Shown here: in pieces, positions 62,031-64,000 of the stretch
How positions within the stretch are numbered: position 1 is the stretch's first letter
Layout: each line of letters starts with the position of its first letter
Assembly: GCF_022230925.1 (NCBI RefSeq)
Contig: NZ_JAKKFH010000001.1
Span: forward strand, 1 to 64,000
From: Micromonospora alfalfae
Lineage (GTDB): Bacteria > Actinomycetota > Actinomycetes > Mycobacteriales > Micromonosporaceae
Direction: 5' to 3'
Length of the DNA: 64,000 nucleotides
Translations under genes and position numbers: made by a program
Notes under the pieces: model-generated
What the model was told of the DNA's origin: nothing
What the model saw: only the letters and a program-made list of their open reading frames with translations
Databases searched by the model: none

Positions 62031-62127
62031 GGTCACTCCTGACACTACCAACGATGAAACAACCAAAAATGAGTGTAACCTCGTCCGTGTTGGTGCGCCC
62101 GCCAATCTGGCCTGGTGCGACCGCTCG

Positions 62128-62841
62128 TCAGACCAGGCCGGCGTCGTGCACGAGCAGCGCCACCTGGACCCGGTTGTTCAGCTCCAGTCGGGTCAGCAGC
62201 CGGGAGACGTACGCCTTCACCGTCGCCACGCTCATGAACAACTCCCCCGCGATCTCCGCGTTGGTGTGCCCCCGCCCCAGCGCGACCGCCACCTGCCGCT
62301 CCCGCTCGCTGAGCCCGGTGAGCTGTCGCAGCGCCCGTGCCCGGCGCGGATCCGGGCCGACCGGGCCGGGAGCGGCGGCGGTCACGTGGGCGATCAACGT
62401 CCGGGTCACCGTCGGCGAGAGCGTCGCCTCGCCCGCCGCGACCCGGCGTACGGCGTGCACGATCTCCGCCGGCGGGGTGTCCTTGAGCAGGAAACCGGCC
62501 GCCCCGGCCCGGAGCGCCCGCAGCACCTGCTCGTCCGCGTCGAAGGTGGTCAGCACCAGCACCTCCGGCGGGTGCGGTTGGGCACGCAGCGCCTCGGTGG
62601 CGGTCAGCCCGTCGACCCGGGGCATCCGGATGTCCATCAGCACCACGTCCGGGGCGTACGCGGCGACGGCAGCCGGCACCTCACCACCGTCGGCCGCCTC
62701 GCCGACCACCGTCAGGTCCGGCAGACCGCCGAGGATCATCGAGAGCCCCGCCCGGACCAGCGCGTCGTCGTCCACGATCAGCACGCGCACCGGCGGCACA
62801 TCCGGGCCGGCCGGCCCGGCCGCGTCCGGCGGCCCGGTCAC
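62128..62841 (-). CDS. NarL/LuxR-type response regulator
   Basis: 237 residues. Receiver domain: VRVLIVDDDALVRAGL, phospho-acceptor Asp in VVLMDIRMPRVDG, conserved Lys in FLLKDTPP. The LuxR DNA-binding domain begins LTGLSERERQVAVALGRG and ends with the TVKAYVSRLLTRLEL recognition helix. The start at 62841 overlaps the kinase stop as GTGA, so kinase and regulator are co-translated. Genes controlled are not known. It is the partner of the adjoining kinase. Confidence 0.93.
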   Translation of the reverse strand: MTGPPDAAGPAGPDVPPVRVLIVDDDALVRAGLSMILGGLPDLTVVGEAADGGEVPAAVAAYAPDVVLMDIRMPRVDGLTATEALRAQPHPPEVLVLTTFDADEQVLRALRAGAAGFLLKDTPPAEIVHAVRRVAAGEATLSPTVTRTLIAHVTAAAPGPVGPDPRRARALRQLTGLSERERQVAVALGRGHTNAEIAGELFMSVATVKAYVSRLLTRLELNNRVQVALLVHDAGLV

Positions 62842-64000
62842 GCCGGCCACGGCAGCCAGGCGGCCAACCGGAAGTCACCGCTGTCGTCACGACCGTAGGC
62901 GAGCCGCCCGCCGGCCAGTGTGACCCGTTCGCTGATGCCGATCAGGCCGGTGCCAGCACCCGGCAGTGTGCCGCCGGCCGGCGCCCCGACCGGCCACCGG
63001 TTGCCGATCGCCACTGTCAGCCCGGCGCCCGGACCGCCGGCCACGTCCACCCTGACGGCCGCGCCGGCAGCGTGCTTACGGGCGTTGGTCAGCCCCTCCT
63101 GCACGATCCGGTACGCGGCCCGGCCCAGCGCCGCCGGCACCTCCCCCGGGCTGGCGACGCTGTCGCTGACGTTGACCCGCACCCCGGCCGACCGTGATTC
63201 CGCGATCAGGGCCGGCAGGTCGGCGAGGGTGGGCTGCGGCGGCTCGGGGGCGTCGCCACCGTCGTCCTCGGCCCGGAGCACCCCGATCACCTCCCGCAGG
63301 TCCTGGAGGGCGGCGTGCGCGCTGCCCCTGATCACCCCGGCGGCCCGGGCCACCTCGTCGGCCGGCGCGTCCGGGCGGAACTCCAGCGCACCCGCGTGCA
63401 GGCTGAGCAGGGAGATCCGGTGAGCCAGCACGTCGTGCATCTCCCGGGCGATCCGGGTGCGTTCGAGGTGGCGGGCCTGGGTGACCCGCAGCTGCTGCTC
63501 CGCCTCGGCCCGCTCGGCCCGCTCGCGCAGCGACACGATCAACTGCCGGCGGGCCCTGACGAACATCCCCCAGGCCAGCACGGAGAAGCTGAGCACCACG
63601 CCCCAGGACACGGTGGCCCAGTACGGCATGCTCGGATCCGGGCGTGTCCAACTGAAGACCAGGTTGGTGACGAGACCCGCACCGGTGACCGCGATCGCGA
63701 TGGCGGTCCGTCGGTGCACCACCACGGTGAAGTAGAAGATCAACAGCGGGATGGCGGCGGCCATCGAGAACAGGGTCAGCGGTGTCGTCGCCACCACCAG
63801 CCCGAGCGGCCACCGTCGGCGCAACCAGAGCAGCCCGCAGCAGACCAGCCCGATCACCGCGTCGGCGCCGGTCATCCAGTCGTGCGGGAGCGGGGCGGCC
63901 ATCGCCGGGTCGGGCGACAGGGCGTCGGCGGTGGCGAACAGCACCCAGACCACGGAGACCAGGAACGCGAGGCTGTCCACGATCCAGTCGCGGGTGGTGC
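62838..64000 (-). CDS. Sensor histidine kinase (HisKA_3), 5' end beyond window
   Basis: At least 387 residues are inside the window; the frame is open to the edge, so the start probably lies outside. Four or five membrane helices precede a short coiled linker (RARRQLIVSLRERAERAEAEQ). The phospho-His is in ARHLERTRIAREMHDVLAH, and the ATP-binding N box in IVQEGLTNARKHA and G box in GTGLIGISERV. It phosphorylates the adjacent NarL-type regulator. The stimulus is unknown. The GTG at 63980 would be a possible internal start. Confidence 0.92.
   Translation of the reverse strand, partial: TTRDWIVDSLAFLVSVVWVLFATADALSPDPAMAAPLPHDWMTGADAVIGLVCCGLLWLRRRWPLGLVVATTPLTLFSMAAAIPLLIFYFTVVVHRRTAIAIAVTGAGLVTNLVFSWTRPDPSMPYWATVSWGVVLSFSVLAWGMFVRARRQLIVSLRERAERAEAEQQLRVTQARHLERTRIAREMHDVLAHRISLLSLHAGALEFRPDAPADEVARAAGVIRGSAHAALQDLREVIGVLRAEDDGGDAPEPPQPTLADLPALIAESRSAGVRVNVSDSVASPGEVPAALGRAAYRIVQEGLTNARKHAAGAAVRVDVAGGPGAGLTVAIGNRWPVGAPAGGTLPGAGTGLIGISERVTLAGGRLAYGRDDSGDFRLAAWLPWPA

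Overview
The window looks like a chromosomal segment of a high-GC actinomycete, most likely Micromonosporaceae (Micromonospora or a close relative). This rests on very high GC with strong third-position GC, many GTG starts, ATGA/GTGA gene overlaps, GGAGG ribosome binding sites, secreted cellulose- and pectin-degrading enzymes, a CebR-type operator, and a clpS-aosR-mec-cysO-cysM-(MBL phosphodiesterase)-rph-rdgB block whose order matches the mycobacterial Rv1331-Rv1341 region as I remember it. The assignment is an inference from gene content; no rRNA or tRNA gene was seen.

Region by region. 1-8.2 kb: tail of an exopolysaccharide locus (GT2 and GT4 glycosyltransferases, flippase, O-antigen-polymerase-like protein, then a secreted SGNH O-acetylesterase divergent from an acyltransferase-3 gene). 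8.2-11.9 kb: a membrane protein whose trypsin-like domain has lost all three catalytic residues, and a GT39-like membrane glycosyltransferase. 12-20.1 kb: a histidine utilisation operon, RpiR-type regulator, hutU, an M20 amidohydrolase, hutF, hutI and hutH. It is interrupted by an unusual split palindrome holding six 18-bp repeats. 20.1-25.4 kb (minus strand): rdgB, rph, a cAMP-phosphodiesterase-like MBL protein, the CysM/CysO/Mec cysteine pathway with its AosR-type regulator, and clpS. 25.5-33.2 kb: a degenerate GTPase-like protein, a large LuxR-type ATPase regulator, pncB, pncA and an MFS transporter. 33.2-33.9 kb: a repeat-rich gene-free stretch with a 58-bp inverted repeat and a 48-bp minisatellite. 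33.9-47.8 kb: ctaD, a flavoprotein monooxygenase, GH12-CBM2 endoglucanase, a peptidoglycan amidase with a split Tat leader, an aldo/keto reductase, a LigD-like phosphoesterase with a dead ligase core, threonine synthase, a PL3 pectate lyase, GH15, a cupin and a sulfotransferase. 47.9-64 kb: a beta-family protein, a cysteine-free HesB-like protein, a flavin monooxygenase, aquaporin, PBP4-type and M15-type D-Ala-D-Ala carboxypeptidases, two paralogous small C-x8-C proteins, several secreted or anchored proteins of unknown role, a caspase-like protein, an ATPase-DUF234 protein and a two-component system cut by the window edge.

Functional themes. The hut genes take histidine to glutamate with tight translational coupling. 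The cysteine block builds cysteine on a thiocarboxylated carrier, but here the carrier has a 42-residue tail after the diglycine, so it must be trimmed before use. pncB and pncA give an NAD salvage pair. Secreted cellulase, pectate lyase and GH15 indicate life on plant polymers. Several proteins keep a recognisable fold while losing catalytic residues (protease, ligase, GTPase-like). Convergent gene pairs are nearly always separated by strong GC-rich hairpins.
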